From Rhizobium sp. TH135 (GTDB lineage: Bacteria; Pseudomonadota; Alphaproteobacteria; Rhizobiales; Rhizobiaceae): 64,000 nucleotides of DNA. Where the stretch lies: assembly GCF_002855515.1 (NCBI RefSeq), contig NZ_PKRP01000005.1, forward strand, positions 124,001 through 188,000. The letters are read 5' to 3'. A program made the position numbers and the translations under genes. This document shows, one piece after another, positions 41,358 to 51,864 of this stretch (position 1 is its first letter; each line of letters opens with the position of its first letter). Under the pieces are notes generated by a model. That model was not told the origin of the DNA. It saw only the letters and a program-made list of their open reading frames with translations, and did no database searches.

Positions 41358-42533
41358 TTACGTCACAGCTTCGTCATGTTTGTCACGCTTCGACTGGTGC
41401 AGTTCGAGATAATCGGCGCTCCGCATCTCGAAAAGGCGTGAAACTGTACGGTCGAATTCGAAGCCTTCGGTACCCTTCTTCTCGGTGAGGAGAGTCTCCG
41501 GCAGTGCGACTGCGGACGCAAAAAGCCGCACGCTGGCATCGTAGAGGGCATCGATCAGGATAATGAACCGCTTCGTCTCGTTGCGCTTCTCGGGGCCGAG
41601 ATGCGGAATGTTCTCGACGAAGACAACATCGAAGCGCTTGGCAATGGCCAGATAGTCCGATGCCCCGAGCGGCTTCTCGCAGAGATCGCTGAAAGTGAAC
41701 CGGGCGCATCGGCCAGCGGCGCGGGGGATCTCGATGGTCCGCCCGTTCATGGCGATCGAGACCGGCTGCTCGGGAGAGCCCTCTGTCACACGCTTCCAGG
41801 CAATGTCCATCATCTTGGGCGCATCATCGAGCGGCGAGACGTAGACGGGGAGGCTCTCCATCTTCTCCAGCCGGTAATCCGTCGGCGAGTCCAGCGTCGA
41901 CACCTGCACATTCTTCTTGAGCAGGTCGACAAAGGGCAGAAACAGCCCGCGATTGAGCCCGTCCCGGTAGAGATTGTCCGGCTCGACATTCGAGGTCGCA
42001 ACCAGCGTGCAGCCGCGCGCGAAAAGCTCGGTGAACAGCCGCGCAAGGAGCATCGCATCGGCGATGTCGGTCACCGTGAACTCGTCGAAGCACAAAAGCT
42101 GGGCTTCGTCGCGCAGGGCCGCTGCCACCGGAGGAACAGGATCCGCCTCCTTCGTTTCCCCGGCCTTCAGTTTCTGGCGATGGGCATGGATGCGTGAATG
42201 CACATCCGCCATGAATTCATGGAAATGGGCGCGGCGCTTCTTTTCGACAGGCGCGAGCTTGTAGAACAGATCCATCAGCATGGTCTTGCCGCGACCGACG
42301 CTGCCATGGATGTACAAACCCTGGATCGGGATTTGCGGCTTGCGCTTCTGGGCAAACATCCAGCCAAGCGCACTCTTTTTCGCTGCCGGCTTGCGCGCCT
42401 TGAATTCCGTGAGGATACGGTCGAGCTTTGCAGCGACGTCGAACTGGTAACGATCAGGCTGAAGGGTCCCCGCCTCCGTCATCGCGCGCAACTGCTCGGC
42501 GACGCTCAAGCCGTAGTCAGGAACTGGCTGCAT
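41358..42533 (-). CDS. zapE: Cell division ATPase ZapE (AFG1 family)
   Basis: ZapE is an AAA-like ATPase that interacts with FtsZ under stress; in mitochondria the AFG1 homologue supports respiratory chain assembly. The 391-residue protein has Walker A GSVGRGKT (77-84), Walker B LLCFDEF (near 146-152) and sensor-1 TLVATSN. Its length matches the family. It lies upstream of mdh in the same direction with a 162-base gap. Confidence 0.95.
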   Translation of the reverse strand: MQPVPDYGLSVAEQLRAMTEAGTLQPDRYQFDVAAKLDRILTEFKARKPAAKKSALGWMFAQKRKPQIPIQGLYIHGSVGRGKTMLMDLFYKLAPVEKKRRAHFHEFMADVHSRIHAHRQKLKAGETKEADPVPPVAAALRDEAQLLCFDEFTVTDIADAMLLARLFTELFARGCTLVATSNVEPDNLYRDGLNRGLFLPFVDLLKKNVQVSTLDSPTDYRLEKMESLPVYVSPLDDAPKMMDIAWKRVTEGSPEQPVSIAMNGRTIEIPRAAGRCARFTFSDLCEKPLGASDYLAIAKRFDVVFVENIPHLGPEKRNETKRFIILIDALYDASVRLFASAVALPETLLTEKKGTEGFEFDRTVSRLFEMRSADYLELHQSKRDKHDEAVT

Positions 42534-42593
42534 GGAATGATGTCCCGCCGGGTGGGTGGCCCGTCAAGGGCCACCGCTGGGATGAGAGATGAA

Positions 42594-43124
42594 TCAGCGG
42601 CTCAGGCTGACCGGCTGACCGGAAGCGGTGCTGCCGTCGAAACGGGCATCGGCGGTCTTGTAGAGGCTGCCGATGGTATTGCCGTTGCGGTCCTTGAGGA
42701 CAACCGACTTGCCCGAGACTTCCCAGGATCCCATTGCCGTAAGTTCGCCGGCGCAACCGCGGGTGCCGCCACGCGAACCACTGCCGAGATTGGTGAGCGT
42801 CAGGAACATGTCGCAGCTCGATCCCGCACTCTGGACGCGCCAGTTGCCGACCATCGATTCCTTGGTGACATCGAGCGCCGTCGCAGGCGCACCGGCGGCC
42901 GGGTCAAGTGCTGCAGTCGTCGTGGTGGGCGCTGCCGGGAACTGGGCGGAACCTGCAGCACCAGGAGGCGGCAGCTGGCCGGACTGCACCGAAGGCACGG
43001 GCTGCGCCTGCAGCGGCGGAAGCGCGCTGTTGGCGGCATTCATGCTGCTATAGGATGTGCGCTGGCAACCTGCGAGCGCCAGAAGGATGGCTGCTCCGGT
43101 GACTGCATGGCTGAATTTCATCAT
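42594..43124 (-). CDS. omp19: Outer-membrane lipoprotein Omp19-like, Inh-type protease inhibitor fold
   Basis: The 176-residue protein has a lipobox LAGC with Cys20, a Pro/Ala-rich spacer (about 35-85) and a C-terminal beta domain. The C-terminal domain (residues ~85-176), including a CD...GCAGEL pair of cysteines and the ending [16 protein letters not shown], closely resembles Brucella Omp19. Omp19 inhibits host serine and cysteine proteases and is surface-exposed. The same fold occurs in alkaline-protease inhibitors (Inh). The function in a non-pathogen is unknown. Confidence 0.85.
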   Translation of the reverse strand: MMKFSHAVTGAAILLALAGCQRTSYSSMNAANSALPPLQAQPVPSVQSGQLPPPGAAGSAQFPAAPTTTTAALDPAAGAPATALDVTKESMVGNWRVQSAGSSCDMFLTLTNLGSGSRGGTRGCAGELTAMGSWEVSGKSVVLKDRNGNTIGSLYKTADARFDGSTASGQPVSLSR

Positions 43125-43252
43125 TATACTCCCGCTCTCGCGACCTGCGCCGCAACCTGCCGTACAACTGGGTTAGAAATATGTTACGCGAAGATGGTTA
43201 ATCAAGTTCCATATCGCGTCCGATCGATAGCCGGCACTATACGGATAAATTA

Positions 43253-43282
43253 AGGCCGCCCGAAACAGTTCCCGGACGGCCT
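43253..43282 (-). terminator. Terminator after sdhB
   Basis: A 10-pair stem with one mismatch (AGGCCGCCCG/CGGACGGCCT) around a 10-base loop is followed on the minus strand by TTAATTTA. It lies just after the sdhB stop and ends the sdhCDAB unit. Confidence 0.8.
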
Positions 43283-43304
43283 CTCAATGTTTTGACGATG
43301 TGGC

Positions 43305-44084
43305 TTAAGCGCGACGCTCGACCATCATCTTCTTGATCTCGGCAATCGCCTTGGCCGGGTTCAGACCCTTCGGGCAGGCCTGGGCGCAGTTCATGATCGT
43401 GTGGCAACGATAGAGACGGAAGGGGTCCTCGAGGTTGTCGAGGCGCTCGCCGGTCGCTTCATCACGGCTGTCGATCAGCCAGCGGTAGGCCTGCAGCAGA
43501 ACGGCCGGACCGAGATAACGGTCGCCGTTCCACCAGTAGCTCGGACAGGAGGTCGAGCAGCAGGCGCAGAGAATGCACTCGTAGAGACCGTCGAGCTTCT
43601 GGCGATCCTCGTGGCTCTGCTTCCATTCCTTGGCCGGCGCCGGAGACACCGTCTTCAGCCAGGGCTCGATCGAGCGGTGCTGCGCGTAGAAATTCGTCAG
43701 ATCCGGCACGAGATCCTTGACGACAGGCAGATGCGGCAGCGGATAGACCTTCACAGTCCCGTTCACCTCATCCATGCCCTTGGTGCAGGCCAGCGTATTG
43801 GTGCCGTCGATGTTCATCGCGCAGGAACCGCAGATGCCTTCGCGGCAGGAACGGCGCAGCGTCAGCGTCGGGTCGATATTGTTCTTGATGTACAAAAGAC
43901 CATCGAGAACCATCGGACCGCAATCGTCGACATCGATGTAATAGGTATCGATGCGCGGATTGGCGCCATCGTCAGGGCTCCAGCGATAGACCCGGTATTC
44001 CCGAACGTTCTTGGCACCGGCCGGCTTCGGCCAGACTTTGCCTTCGGTGACCTGAGAGTTTTTGGGAAGAGCAAGTTCAACCAT
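43305..44084 (-). CDS. sdhB: Succinate dehydrogenase iron-sulfur subunit
   Basis: This 259-residue subunit carries electrons from the flavin to quinone. The N-terminal domain binds [2Fe-2S] ([10 protein letters not shown]...C). The C-terminal domain binds [4Fe-4S] ([11 protein letters not shown]) and [3Fe-4S] ([14 protein letters not shown]). Its length is normal and it lies 17 bases after sdhA. Confidence 0.98.
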   Translation of the reverse strand: MVELALPKNSQVTEGKVWPKPAGAKNVREYRVYRWSPDDGANPRIDTYYIDVDDCGPMVLDGLLYIKNNIDPTLTLRRSCREGICGSCAMNIDGTNTLACTKGMDEVNGTVKVYPLPHLPVVKDLVPDLTNFYAQHRSIEPWLKTVSPAPAKEWKQSHEDRQKLDGLYECILCACCSTSCPSYWWNGDRYLGPAVLLQAYRWLIDSRDEATGERLDNLEDPFRLYRCHTIMNCAQACPKGLNPAKAIAEIKKMMVERRA

Positions 44085-44101
44085 GTCCAGTTCCTCTCAA
44101 A

Positions 44102-45946
44102 TCAATAAACACGTGCCTTCGGCGCGATCTTGTAGGGATCGATGCCTTCGGCGATGAGTTCGGTGTGGACGGGACGGTAGTCGAGCTTCACATCGCCAGC
44201 CTCGTTGACCCAGGCAAGAGTGTGCTTGCGCCAGTTGACGTCGTCACGGCCGCCGAAGGGGCCGTCGACGTAATCCTCGCGTGCGTGGCTGCCGCGGCTT
44301 TCCTTGCGCGCTTCCGCGCCATAGACCGTGGTGATGGCGTTGGCCATCAGGTTGTGCAGTTCGAGCGTCTCGACCAGATCCGAATTCCAGATCATCGAGC
44401 GGTCCGTGACCTTGATATCCGGCAGTTCCTTCCAGATCGCCGACAGGCGCTTGCAACCGCTTTCCAGCGATTCCTGCGTGCGGAACACGGCCGCGTCGTC
44501 CTGCATGGCGCGCTGCATCTTGTCGCGCAGCACGGCGGTCGGCGTCTGGCCCGAGGCGTGGCGCGTATTGTCGAAGCGATCCATGATCTTGTCGCAAGCG
44601 GCAATATTGAGCGCCGGGATCGGCGACGTGCGGTCGATGACTTCCGCAGCGCGGATGGCAGCGGCACGGCCGAAGACCACGAGGTCGATCAGCGAGTTGG
44701 AGCCGAGGCGGTTTGCACCATGCACCGAGGCGCAACCGGCTTCACCCACGGCCATCAGGCCTGGGATGATGCGTTCCGGATTGCTGGAATCGGCGTTCAG
44801 CACTTCACCCCAATAGTTCGTGGGAATGCCGCCCATGTTGTAGTGAACGGTCGGCAGGACCGGGATCGGCTCGCGGGTCACATCGACGCCGGCGAAGATC
44901 TTCGCCGATTCCGAGATGCCCGGCAGGCGCTCGTGAAGAACAGCCGGATCGAGGTGGTCGAGATGCAGGAAGATATGGTCCTTGTTCTTGCCGACGCCGC
45001 GGCCTTCACGGATTTCCATCGTCATGCAGCGCGACACGACGTCACGCGAGGCAAGGTCCTTGGCCGACGGAGCATAGCGCTCCATGAAGCGCTCGCCTTC
45101 GGAGTTGACGAGATAACCGCCTTCGCCGCGTGCGCCTTCGGTGATCAGACAGCCCGCACCATAGATACCGGTCGGGTGGAACTGGACGAATTCCATATCC
45201 TGCAGCGGAAGACCCGCGCGGGCGATCATGCCGCCGCCGTCGCCGGTGCAGGTGTGAGCCGATGTCGCCGAGAAATAGGCGCGGCCATATCCACCCGTTG
45301 CCAGCACGACCATCTTGGCCGAGAAGCGATGGATCGTGCCGTCGTCGAGGTTCCAGGCAACGACGCCGGTGCAGCGGCTGCCATCGTCAGACATGATCAG
45401 GTCGAGCGCGAAATACTCGATGAAGAATTCCGCATTGTTGCGCAGCGACTGGCCGTAAAGCGTGTGCAGGATGGCGTGGCCGGTACGGTCGGCAGCAGCA
45501 CAGGTGCGCTGGACCGGCGGGCCTTCGCCGTAGTTCTGCATGTGACCGCCGAACGGCCGCTGATAGATCTTGCCTTCCTCGTTACGCGAGAACGGCACGC
45601 CGTAATGCTCAAGCTCATAAACCGCCTTCGGCGCCTCCATGGCGAGATACTGCATGGCGTCGACATCGCCGAGCCAGTCGGAACCCTTGACGGTGTCGTA
45701 GAGGTGCCACTGCCAGCAGTCGGGCGTCATGTTGTTCAGCGAGGCGGCGATACCGCCCTGGGCTGCGACCGTGTGCGAGCGGGTCGGGAAAACCTTGGTG
45801 ATGCAGGCCGTCTTGAAGCCCTGTTCGGCCATGCCGAGCGTCGCGCGCAGGCCGGCGCCACCGGCACCGACGACCACGACGTCGTAGGAATGGTCAACAT
45901 AGGTGTAGGCCTTGCCGGTCTGGGCGAAGTTATGAATGGTTGCCAT
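44102..45946 (-). CDS. sdhA: Succinate dehydrogenase flavoprotein subunit
   Basis: This 614-residue subunit oxidises succinate to fumarate. It has the FAD motif [12 protein letters not shown] and the covalent-FAD histidine in [10 protein letters not shown]. The substrate region includes [21 protein letters not shown], with the catalytic arginine later in the protein. Its length is typical. It starts 6 bases after the sdhD stop. Confidence 0.98.
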   Translation of the reverse strand: MATIHNFAQTGKAYTYVDHSYDVVVVGAGGAGLRATLGMAEQGFKTACITKVFPTRSHTVAAQGGIAASLNNMTPDCWQWHLYDTVKGSDWLGDVDAMQYLAMEAPKAVYELEHYGVPFSRNEEGKIYQRPFGGHMQNYGEGPPVQRTCAAADRTGHAILHTLYGQSLRNNAEFFIEYFALDLIMSDDGSRCTGVVAWNLDDGTIHRFSAKMVVLATGGYGRAYFSATSAHTCTGDGGGMIARAGLPLQDMEFVQFHPTGIYGAGCLITEGARGEGGYLVNSEGERFMERYAPSAKDLASRDVVSRCMTMEIREGRGVGKNKDHIFLHLDHLDPAVLHERLPGISESAKIFAGVDVTREPIPVLPTVHYNMGGIPTNYWGEVLNADSSNPERIIPGLMAVGEAGCASVHGANRLGSNSLIDLVVFGRAAAIRAAEVIDRTSPIPALNIAACDKIMDRFDNTRHASGQTPTAVLRDKMQRAMQDDAAVFRTQESLESGCKRLSAIWKELPDIKVTDRSMIWNSDLVETLELHNLMANAITTVYGAEARKESRGSHAREDYVDGPFGGRDDVNWRKHTLAWVNEAGDVKLDYRPVHTELIAEGIDPYKIAPKARVY

Positions 45947-45952
45947 GTTGAT

Positions 45953-46333
45953 TTACCCTACGAATGCGATCTTCAAGATGGCGAAAAGACAGAGGCCACC
46001 GATCAGGATTGCAAAGAACGTGTTCAGCATCAGAAGCAAAAGCTTGGCGATCTCCGTGTGGACATAGTCCTCGATGACCACCTGCATGCCGAGCTTCATA
46101 TGGATCAGGGCCGACAGCACGACCAGAGCCATGACCACGGCAACGAGCGGGTGCGACAATGCGCCAACCACCTCGGCGTAAGGCGCGCCGTTGTACATGA
46201 CGAGGAACCCGATGAAGAAGAGGATCAGCGGAATGTTGGCGACGGCCGTGACGCGCTGACGCCAGAAATGCTCAGTGCCTTCCTTGGCCGAGCCGAGACC
46301 GCGGACCTTGCCGAGCGGAGTGCGCATATCCAT
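45953..46333 (-). CDS. sdhD: Succinate dehydrogenase membrane anchor SdhD
   Basis: This 126-residue anchor has three membrane helices (about residues 30-50, 60-82 and 96-120) and helps bind heme b and quinone. I chose the ATG at 46333, after GAGG, because it gives the normal length ([19 protein letters not shown]); the longer open frame runs back through sdh[17 protein letters not shown] contains the conserved His-x10-Asp-Tyr pattern of the family. Confidence 0.93.
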   Translation of the reverse strand: MDMRTPLGKVRGLGSAKEGTEHFWRQRVTAVANIPLILFFIGFLVMYNGAPYAEVVGALSHPLVAVVMALVVLSALIHMKLGMQVVIEDYVHTEIAKLLLLMLNTFFAILIGGLCLFAILKIAFVG

Positions 46334-46344
46334 GGAATGGTGCC

Positions 46345-46740
46345 TCAGGTGCGAATGATATAGGCGACGATCCACACAAGGAGCGTCAGGACGACGGATG
46401 CGATGATGTTCGCCTTGGCGAGCTTCGTCGAGAAATGCTTGTCGAAACCATAGCCGACATCCCACATCAGATGGCGCAGACCGCCCAGCATGTGATGGAT
46501 GAGCGCCCAGGTATAGCCGAGCAGGATCAGGCGACCGATGATGGTGCCCATGAACCAGTTGACCCATTCGAAGTATTCGGCACCCGTCGAAGCGGCCACC
46601 AGCCACCACGCAACCAGGATGGTGCCGAAATAGAGCGCGCCGCCGGTAATGCGGTGCACGATCGACATCAACATGGTGGGAATAAGCTTGTAAACTTGCA
46701 GATGCGGCGACATAGGCCGGTTTTTAGTCACATTCGCCAT
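46345..46740 (-). CDS. sdhC: Succinate dehydrogenase cytochrome b556 subunit
   Basis: This 131-residue anchor subunit has the signatures [16 protein letters not shown] and SIVHRITG, and the heme-binding [14 protein letters not shown] with His83 as the likely ligand. Three helices span about 25-50, 65-88 and 108-128. It is the first gene of sdhCDAB. Confidence 0.97.
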   Translation of the reverse strand: MANVTKNRPMSPHLQVYKLIPTMLMSIVHRITGGALYFGTILVAWWLVAASTGAEYFEWVNWFMGTIIGRLILLGYTWALIHHMLGGLRHLMWDVGYGFDKHFSTKLAKANIIASVVLTLLVWIVAYIIRT

Positions 46741-47028
46741 CTAAACCTCGCGGCGTCTCGATGCGGTCCGATCATACGGACATATTGTTTGCAATGCGCC
46801 ATAACGATTGTTGTGCATCGCATCAGGGGGACGTTTAATCCTCGAACTCCCGGACGACAAGCACATTCGCTTGACGATTTCAATTTAATCGATTCGCGTG
46901 AATAGAACTTTAGCGTCCCTGCGAACCGCATCAGCCAATACGAAAAAAGCGTTGAGGTGGATGACTTTAGCAACCACTTGCGGCATGTTGCGTTAACGAT
47001 TTGTTAACCGCGTTCCGGAGGTCGCCCC
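46741..47028 (-). promoter_or_regulatory. Upstream region of sdhCDAB
   Basis: This 288-base divergent region lies between sdhC and a small exported-protein gene. It is more AT-rich than its flanks. It holds a palindrome GTCCG-TATGAT-CGGAC (46766-46781 as seen on the minus strand), about 25 bases before sdhC. No consensus promoter pair is clear. Two promoters are expected because the flanking genes diverge. Confidence 0.4.
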
Positions 47029-47376
47029 ATGCTAAAGTATCGTCTCGTCATGACGGTTTTGACCGTCGCGCTCGGATCCGCAGGCGGCATCGCTGAAGCT
47101 GGCGACAGCTACGGCCATCATTACGGACGCAGCGAAGCGGTCGTCGGCAGCAATGGTCTGCCCTCCGTCATTCCCGGCATCGGCACCTTTGCCGGCAGCA
47201 TTTCCGGTCTGCGCATCAAGGGCAACGGCGTCTTCTTCGCCATCGACCGGGCCACGGGACCGAAGGTGATTGCCTACCGCGCGCCGAAGGCGAAAATCAT
47301 TGAAATTTCAGCGGAAAACCCTGAGGACGCATGCTCTTTCGAAGCCGGCGTCTGCGTCATCAGGCCGAAGAACTAA
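47029..47376 (+). CDS. Small exported protein of unknown function
   Basis: The 115-residue protein starts with a signal peptide (hydrophobic VMTVLTVALGSAGGIAEA, likely cut after AEA). The mature part begins GDSYGHHYG and contains two cysteines (ACSFEAGVC) that could form a disulfide. A GGAGG ribosome site precedes the ATG. I do not recognise a family. Its end overlaps the convergent methyltransferase gene by four bases. Confidence 0.75.
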   Translation: MLKYRLVMTVLTVALGSAGGIAEAGDSYGHHYGRSEAVVGSNGLPSVIPGIGTFAGSISGLRIKGNGVFFAIDRATGPKVIAYRAPKAKIIEISAENPEDACSFEAGVCVIRPKN

Positions 47377-48017
47377 AGAAACTTCCAGACTGTCGTCTTC
47401 TTCACTTCGCTGTCTTCGAGGATCCGCGTCACCGGAACCTCGTAGGTCGCAAGCGGCTCAAGATGTTCGGTGGGGCGATAGCTGCGCCCGGGATCACCCA
47501 CCAGAACGAGGCACCCACTCTTGGCCAGCGTGGCAAACCAGCTGACCAGCGCGCGCGCAAAGTCGCTCTCGTAAAACACGTCGCCCGCCAGGATCACGTC
47601 GAAATCGACCGACCGACCAATGAGGTCATCATCGGTGAAGGCCAGCGTCACACCGTTGAGAGCGGCATTCAGCCGCACCGCAGTTTTCGCCCAGGGATCG
47701 ATATCGGCGGCCAGAACCTCGGCAGCACCCGCCATGGCCGCAGCGATTGCCACCAGACCGGATCCGCTGGCGAAATCCAGCACGCGCTTGCCCCGAACCG
47801 TCTCAGGATGATCGAGCACATAGCGCGCCAGCCCCTGGCCACCCGCCCAGGCAAACGCCCAGAACGGCGGCGGAAGTCCGATCGCCTCGAGATCCTCTTC
47901 CGTCTTCATCCAGAGGTCATGCACTTCGCTCGCCAGATGAAGCCGAATCTCCGGCACATGCGGCGGCGCAATCGCGCTGGTGTTGTCGAGGATGAAGCGA
48001 TCGGGATCGGTCTTCAC
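47373..48017 (-). CDS. METTL20-type protein lysine methyltransferase, likely acting on ETF-beta
   Basis: This 214-residue class I methyltransferase has the SAM site VLDFASGSGLVAIAAA and ADIDPWA, and an ending with GDPGRSY. The pattern resembles bacterial orthologues of METTL20, including the Agrobacterium enzyme reported to methylate the electron transfer flavoprotein beta subunit. That target is inferred from family resemblance. The GTG at 48017 gives MKTDPDRFILDNT, which matches the family; a GTG at 48050 would overlap the EVE gene. Start confidence is moderate. Confidence 0.8.
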   Translation of the reverse strand: MKTDPDRFILDNTSAIAPPHVPEIRLHLASEVHDLWMKTEEDLEAIGLPPPFWAFAWAGGQGLARYVLDHPETVRGKRVLDFASGSGLVAIAAAMAGAAEVLAADIDPWAKTAVRLNAALNGVTLAFTDDDLIGRSVDFDVILAGDVFYESDFARALVSWFATLAKSGCLVLVGDPGRSYRPTEHLEPLATYEVPVTRILEDSEVKKTTVWKFL

Positions 48018-48024
48018 GGGCGGC

Positions 48025-48456
48025 TCAGACCGGCGGATTCTCGAGACCACCCATGCGGCAGACCTCGAAATATTCGTCGTCCGTCACCGGCTGGACCGAG
48101 AGCCGCATGGAGGTGACGAGCGCCATCTTCGACAGCTTCTCGTTCGCCTTGACATCTTTCAGGCTTACCGGTTTGGGCATGTCGCAGACGGCGCGAATAT
48201 CGACGCAGTCCCAGCGGGCGTCCCCCTCGGCGGTCGAATCCGGATGGGAAAGGGCGCAGACTTCGACTATACCGACGACCTCCAGGCCCTCGTTGGAGTG
48301 GTAGAAAAAGCCCTTGTCGCCGATTTTCATCGCCCGCATGTTGTTGCGCGCGAGATAGTTGCGAACGCCGGTCCATTCTTCGCCGACGTCACCCTTGGCC
48401 TTCTGCATTTCCCAGGACCACTTGAAGGGTTCGGACTTGTAGAGCCAGAATGCCAT
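48025..48456 (-). CDS. EVE (PUA-like) domain protein
   Basis: This 143-residue protein is a single EVE domain (MAFWLYKSEPFKWSWEMQK, EWTGVRNYLARNNMRAM, GFFYHSNEG), a PUA-related fold thought to bind modified nucleic-acid bases. Bacterial EVE proteins may help sense methylated or other modified DNA or RNA. I chose the ATG at 48456 with GGAGG upstream. It starts just after the YciI stop, and the three genes YciI-EVE-methyltransferase form a run. Confidence 0.9.
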   Translation of the reverse strand: MAFWLYKSEPFKWSWEMQKAKGDVGEEWTGVRNYLARNNMRAMKIGDKGFFYHSNEGLEVVGIVEVCALSHPDSTAEGDARWDCVDIRAVCDMPKPVSLKDVKANEKLSKMALVTSMRLSVQPVTDDEYFEVCRMGGLENPPV

Positions 48457-48461
48457 GCAGT

Positions 48462-48755
48462 TCACGCCTCCGGATTGTTGAAGACCCAGTTATAGGGCTT
48501 GATCTCAACCGTCTCGAACAGGCCGGCCTTGGCATAGGGGTCCTGTGCTGCCAGCGCCTTTGCAGCCTCGATATCATCGGCGGCGATGATCAGCATCGAG
48601 CCGCAGGGCTTGCCGTCGGAATCGAGAAACGGGCCGGCGATCTTCAGCTGGCCGGCGGCATTGAGCCCATTCAGCCACTCGACATGCGGCGGACGCGTTT
48701 CCATCCGAAGGTTCAGGTGGCCTGGCTTGTCGGCGCAGATGACGGCAAACAGCAT
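48462..48755 (-). CDS. YciI-family protein
   Basis: This 97-residue ferredoxin-like-fold protein has the YciI pattern with HVEWLNGLNAAGQLKIAGPFLD, where a His and Asp are the putative active residues. Relatives include dehydrochlorinases and small uncharacterised enzymes. It lies 22 bases after the gpsA stop, in the same direction. Confidence 0.85.
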   Translation of the reverse strand: MLFAVICADKPGHLNLRMETRPPHVEWLNGLNAAGQLKIAGPFLDSDGKPCGSMLIIAADDIEAAKALAAQDPYAKAGLFETVEIKPYNWVFNNPEA

Positions 48756-48777
48756 CTTGTCTCTCCTAAGGGATCTC

Positions 48778-49767
48778 TTATTCGGTGGTGATCGGTCGCG
48801 ACATCAGTTGGGTGATCGCGGTCGGGATGTCCAGCCTGCCGTCGATGATCGCGGCAACGGCCTGGGTGATCGGCATCTCGATTGCGTGGCCTTCAGCCAG
48901 TCTTGCAGCAACGGCAGCCGCAAAGGCTCCCTCGACGAGCGATCCCTGCTGAGTGCCGATCGGCTCTCCCCGGCCGAGCGCAATGCCGAAGCGCAGATTG
49001 CGAGACTGGTGGCTGGTAGCGGTCAGCACGAGGTCACCGAGGCCCGACAAGCCGCGCACCGTATCCCCTCGCCCGCCCATGGCATCGACGAGTCTCGACA
49101 TTTCCGCAAGGCCGCGCGCGATGAGCGCCGCCCGCGCCGAATCGCCAAGCCCCATACCTTCGACGATGCCGCAGGCTATCGCCAGCACGTTTTTCAACGC
49201 GCCGCCGAGCTGCACACCGATCCGATCGTCCGATGCGTAAAGACGGTAAGTCTGGCCGGAAATCGCCTTGGCCAGGTGTTCTGCGAGGGACAGATCTTCA
49301 GCCGCGATCGCCATCGCCGTCGGCAGGCCCTTCGCAATGTCAGCCGCGAAACCCGGACCAGAAAGCATGGCAATCGGATGGCCGGGAAGTGCCGTTTCCA
49401 GCACGTCGGTGAGCAGACGTGAGCTTTGCTTCTCGATCCCCTTGGCGCAGATCACGACAGGCACACCCGGCTTCAGATGCGGCCCGTAAGTTTCGGCCGC
49501 CGCGATCTGCGCCTGGGACGGCATGGCGAAGAGCACGATGTCAGGCTCGCCGAGATCCTCCGCCCGAGCGGAAAAGGACAGCGAGGCAGGCAATTGAATG
49601 CCCGGCAATGCATCCTCATGGATTCGGCTTGCAGCGAGATCAGCCATGACCGAGGCATCGCGACCGATCAGCAGAGCCTGCGCCCTGCCCGTCTGGGCGA
49701 CCACAGCGGCAAGTGCGGTACCAAAAGCACCCGCGCCGATGACGGCAATACGCTGCATCCCGCTCAT
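48778..49767 (-). CDS. gpsA: Glycerol-3-phosphate dehydrogenase [NAD(P)+]
   Basis: GpsA reduces dihydroxyacetone phosphate to sn-glycerol-3-phosphate for phospholipid synthesis. The 329-residue enzyme has the nucleotide motif [10 protein letters not shown] (11-20) and the catalytic lysine in [13 protein letters not shown]. It also has the family segments ISGPGF (here [16 protein letters not shown]) and [11 protein letters not shown]. Its start overlaps the tsaD stop by four bases. Confidence 0.96.
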   Translation of the reverse strand: MSGMQRIAVIGAGAFGTALAAVVAQTGRAQALLIGRDASVMADLAASRIHEDALPGIQLPASLSFSARAEDLGEPDIVLFAMPSQAQIAAAETYGPHLKPGVPVVICAKGIEKQSSRLLTDVLETALPGHPIAMLSGPGFAADIAKGLPTAMAIAAEDLSLAEHLAKAISGQTYRLYASDDRIGVQLGGALKNVLAIACGIVEGMGLGDSARAALIARGLAEMSRLVDAMGGRGDTVRGLSGLGDLVLTATSHQSRNLRFGIALGRGEPIGTQQGSLVEGAFAAAVAARLAEGHAIEMPITQAVAAIIDGRLDIPTAITQLMSRPITTE

Positions 49768-50858
49768 GCCTTGGCTCCCCGCTTGCCATAAGCGAGCAGG
49801 GCCTTGGCGTCCTGGTCCAACGGCCAGCGCGACCGGGGTGCGACGGCAAGATCATCCGAGGGCATGCCAAACGCCATGCGCTCAAGGCCAGCCCAGGCGA
49901 TCATGACAGCATTGTCGGTGCACAGATGATGCGGCGGCGCGACGAAGCGGAAGCGATGCTCGGCGCAGAGTGTATCGAGGGTCTGGCGCACTTCCTTGTT
50001 GGCGGCGACACCGCCGGCGACGACCAGCGCAGGCTCGGCCACATCGGGGAATGTTTCCTTGAACCGCTGCAGGCCACGGCCGATGCGATCCTTCAACGTA
50101 CGAGAGATGGCATGCTGGAACGAGGCGCAGATATCGGCAATGTCCTGGTCGGTGACAGGCGCTATGCCCTCTGCCGCCTGGCGCACGGCGGTCTTGAGCC
50201 CCGAGAAGGAGAAATCGAGGCGAGCCTCGCCGACCAAAGGCCGGGGAAAGGCAAATCGCTTGGGATTGCCCGTGGCCGCCGCCCGCTCGACGGCAGGCCC
50301 CCCGGGATAGGGAAGACCAAGCAGCTTCGCTGTCTTGTCGAAGGCCTCGCCAAGGGCGTCATCGATCGTCGTGCCCCAGCGCTCGTACTCGCCCACACCT
50401 TTGACCAGCACGAGCTGAGTATGACCGCCGGAAACAAGCAGCATCAGATAGGGAAACGGAACGCCATCGGTGAGCCGGGCCGTCAGCGCATGACCTTCGA
50501 GATGGTTGACGGCGTAAAGCGGCTTGCCTGTCGCTCTTGCGATCGCTTTGCCAGTCATCAGGCCAACCAGCAAACCACCGATCAGGCCGGGGCCGGACGT
50601 GGCGGCAATGGCATCGACCTCGGCCAGCGTGATGCCGGCCCGGGTCAGCGCCTCTTCGATCAGCGTGTCCAGCGCATCGACATGGGCGCGGGCGGCAATC
50701 TCCGGCACCACGCCGCCATAGGCGCTGTGTTCGTCGAGCTGGCTCAAGACGACATCAGCCTCGGTGATAGCAGAGCCGTCCGCAAGCCGCGTGACGACAG
50801 CCGCCGCCGTCTCGTCACAGCTGGTTTCGATGCCGAGGATGCGCAGTTTGGATGCCAT
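49764..50858 (-). CDS. tsaD: tRNA N6-adenosine threonylcarbamoyltransferase TsaD
   Basis: TsaD transfers the threonylcarbamoyl group to A37 of ANN-reading tRNAs, with TsaB and TsaE. The 364-residue protein has [10 protein letters not shown], the metal-binding His119 and His123 (NHLEGH), SGGHTQLV and the C-terminal [18 protein letters not shown]. It is divergent from hemC with a 73-base shared upstream region. Confidence 0.97.
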   Translation of the reverse strand: MASKLRILGIETSCDETAAAVVTRLADGSAITEADVVLSQLDEHSAYGGVVPEIAARAHVDALDTLIEEALTRAGITLAEVDAIAATSGPGLIGGLLVGLMTGKAIARATGKPLYAVNHLEGHALTARLTDGVPFPYLMLLVSGGHTQLVLVKGVGEYERWGTTIDDALGEAFDKTAKLLGLPYPGGPAVERAAATGNPKRFAFPRPLVGEARLDFSFSGLKTAVRQAAEGIAPVTDQDIADICASFQHAISRTLKDRIGRGLQRFKETFPDVAEPALVVAGGVAANKEVRQTLDTLCAEHRFRFVAPPHHLCTDNAVMIAWAGLERMAFGMPSDDLAVAPRSRWPLDQDAKALLAYGKRGAKA

Positions 50859-50931
50859 GGAACCTGTTCATTGATTGCGGTCGCCGAGAAACCGGTCTAC
50901 GAAATCTGTCGGTAACAACGGACAAGTTCGG

Positions 50932-51861
50932 ATGCAAACAAAACCTTTCCGCATCGGCACGCGGGGCAGCCCGCTCGCTCTGGCCCAGGCGTCTGAGACA
51001 CGGGCACGCCTCATGGTGGCGCATGACCTTCCCGAAGACATGTTCGAGATCGTCGTGCTCTCGACCAAGGGCGACCGCATCACCGATCGTGCGCTATCCG
51101 AAATCGGCGGCAAGGGGCTGTTCACCGAGGAGCTGGAGGATCAGCTCCTCTCGGGCGATCTCGACTTTGCGGTCCATTCCTCCAAGGACATGCCGACCAA
51201 ATTGCCCGAAGGTCTGTTCCTGTCGGCCTTCCTGCCGCGGGAAGATGTTCGCGACGCCGTTGTCGGGCGCACGGCTCCAACGCTGAAGGAGCTTCCGCAC
51301 GGCGCGACCGTCGGCTCGTCTTCACTGCGTCGCCAGGCCCTCATCCGCCGCATCCGCCCTGACATCAACGTCATCACCTTCCGTGGCCTTGTCGACACCC
51401 GCCTGCGCAAGCTCGCCGACGGCGAAGTGGATGCGACCCTGCTCGCCTTCGCCGGCCTGAAGCGCCTCGGCAAGCCGGACGTTCCGACCGAACTGCTCGA
51501 CCCCAGCGATTTTCCTCCGGCCCCCGCCCAGGGCGCGATCTGCATCGAGAGCCGCATCGGCGATACCAGGGTGAGCGAATTGCTGGAGGCGATCAATCAC
51601 CATGACACCTTCGATGCGGTCAGCTGCGAGCGAGCCTTCCTCGGCGCCCTCGACGGCTCCTGCCGTACGCCGATTGCGGGCCATGCGACGGTCGATGGGG
51701 ACGCAATCCGCTTTGCCGGCATGATCCTCACGCCCGATGGCAGCCGCTGGCACGATGTGGAGATCGAAGGCAGCCGCACGGCGGCCGCAGTGCTGGGCGC
51801 CACGGCAGGTGGAACGGTGCGCAGCAAGGCTGGCAGCGACTTCTTCGATAGCTGGAACTGA
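50932..51861 (+). CDS. hemC: Porphobilinogen deaminase (hydroxymethylbilane synthase)
   Basis: HemC joins four porphobilinogens into hydroxymethylbilane on a dipyrromethane cofactor. The 309-residue enzyme has [13 protein letters not shown] near the N-terminus and the cofactor-binding Cys244 in [14 protein letters not shown] chose the ATG at 50932, giving the usual length; the open frame upstream has no ribosome site. hemD follows three bases after the stop. Confidence 0.97.
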   Translation: MQTKPFRIGTRGSPLALAQASETRARLMVAHDLPEDMFEIVVLSTKGDRITDRALSEIGGKGLFTEELEDQLLSGDLDFAVHSSKDMPTKLPEGLFLSAFLPREDVRDAVVGRTAPTLKELPHGATVGSSSLRRQALIRRIRPDINVITFRGLVDTRLRKLADGEVDATLLAFAGLKRLGKPDVPTELLDPSDFPPAPAQGAICIESRIGDTRVSELLEAINHHDTFDAVSCERAFLGALDGSCRTPIAGHATVDGDAIRFAGMILTPDGSRWHDVEIEGSRTAAAVLGATAGGTVRSKAGSDFFDSWN

Positions 51862-51864
51862 CAA

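Noticed and set aside
44165..46363. A 732-codon open frame opposite sdhA and sdhD
   Set aside because: Antisense to sdhA and sdhD, which have all expected motifs; no independent support.
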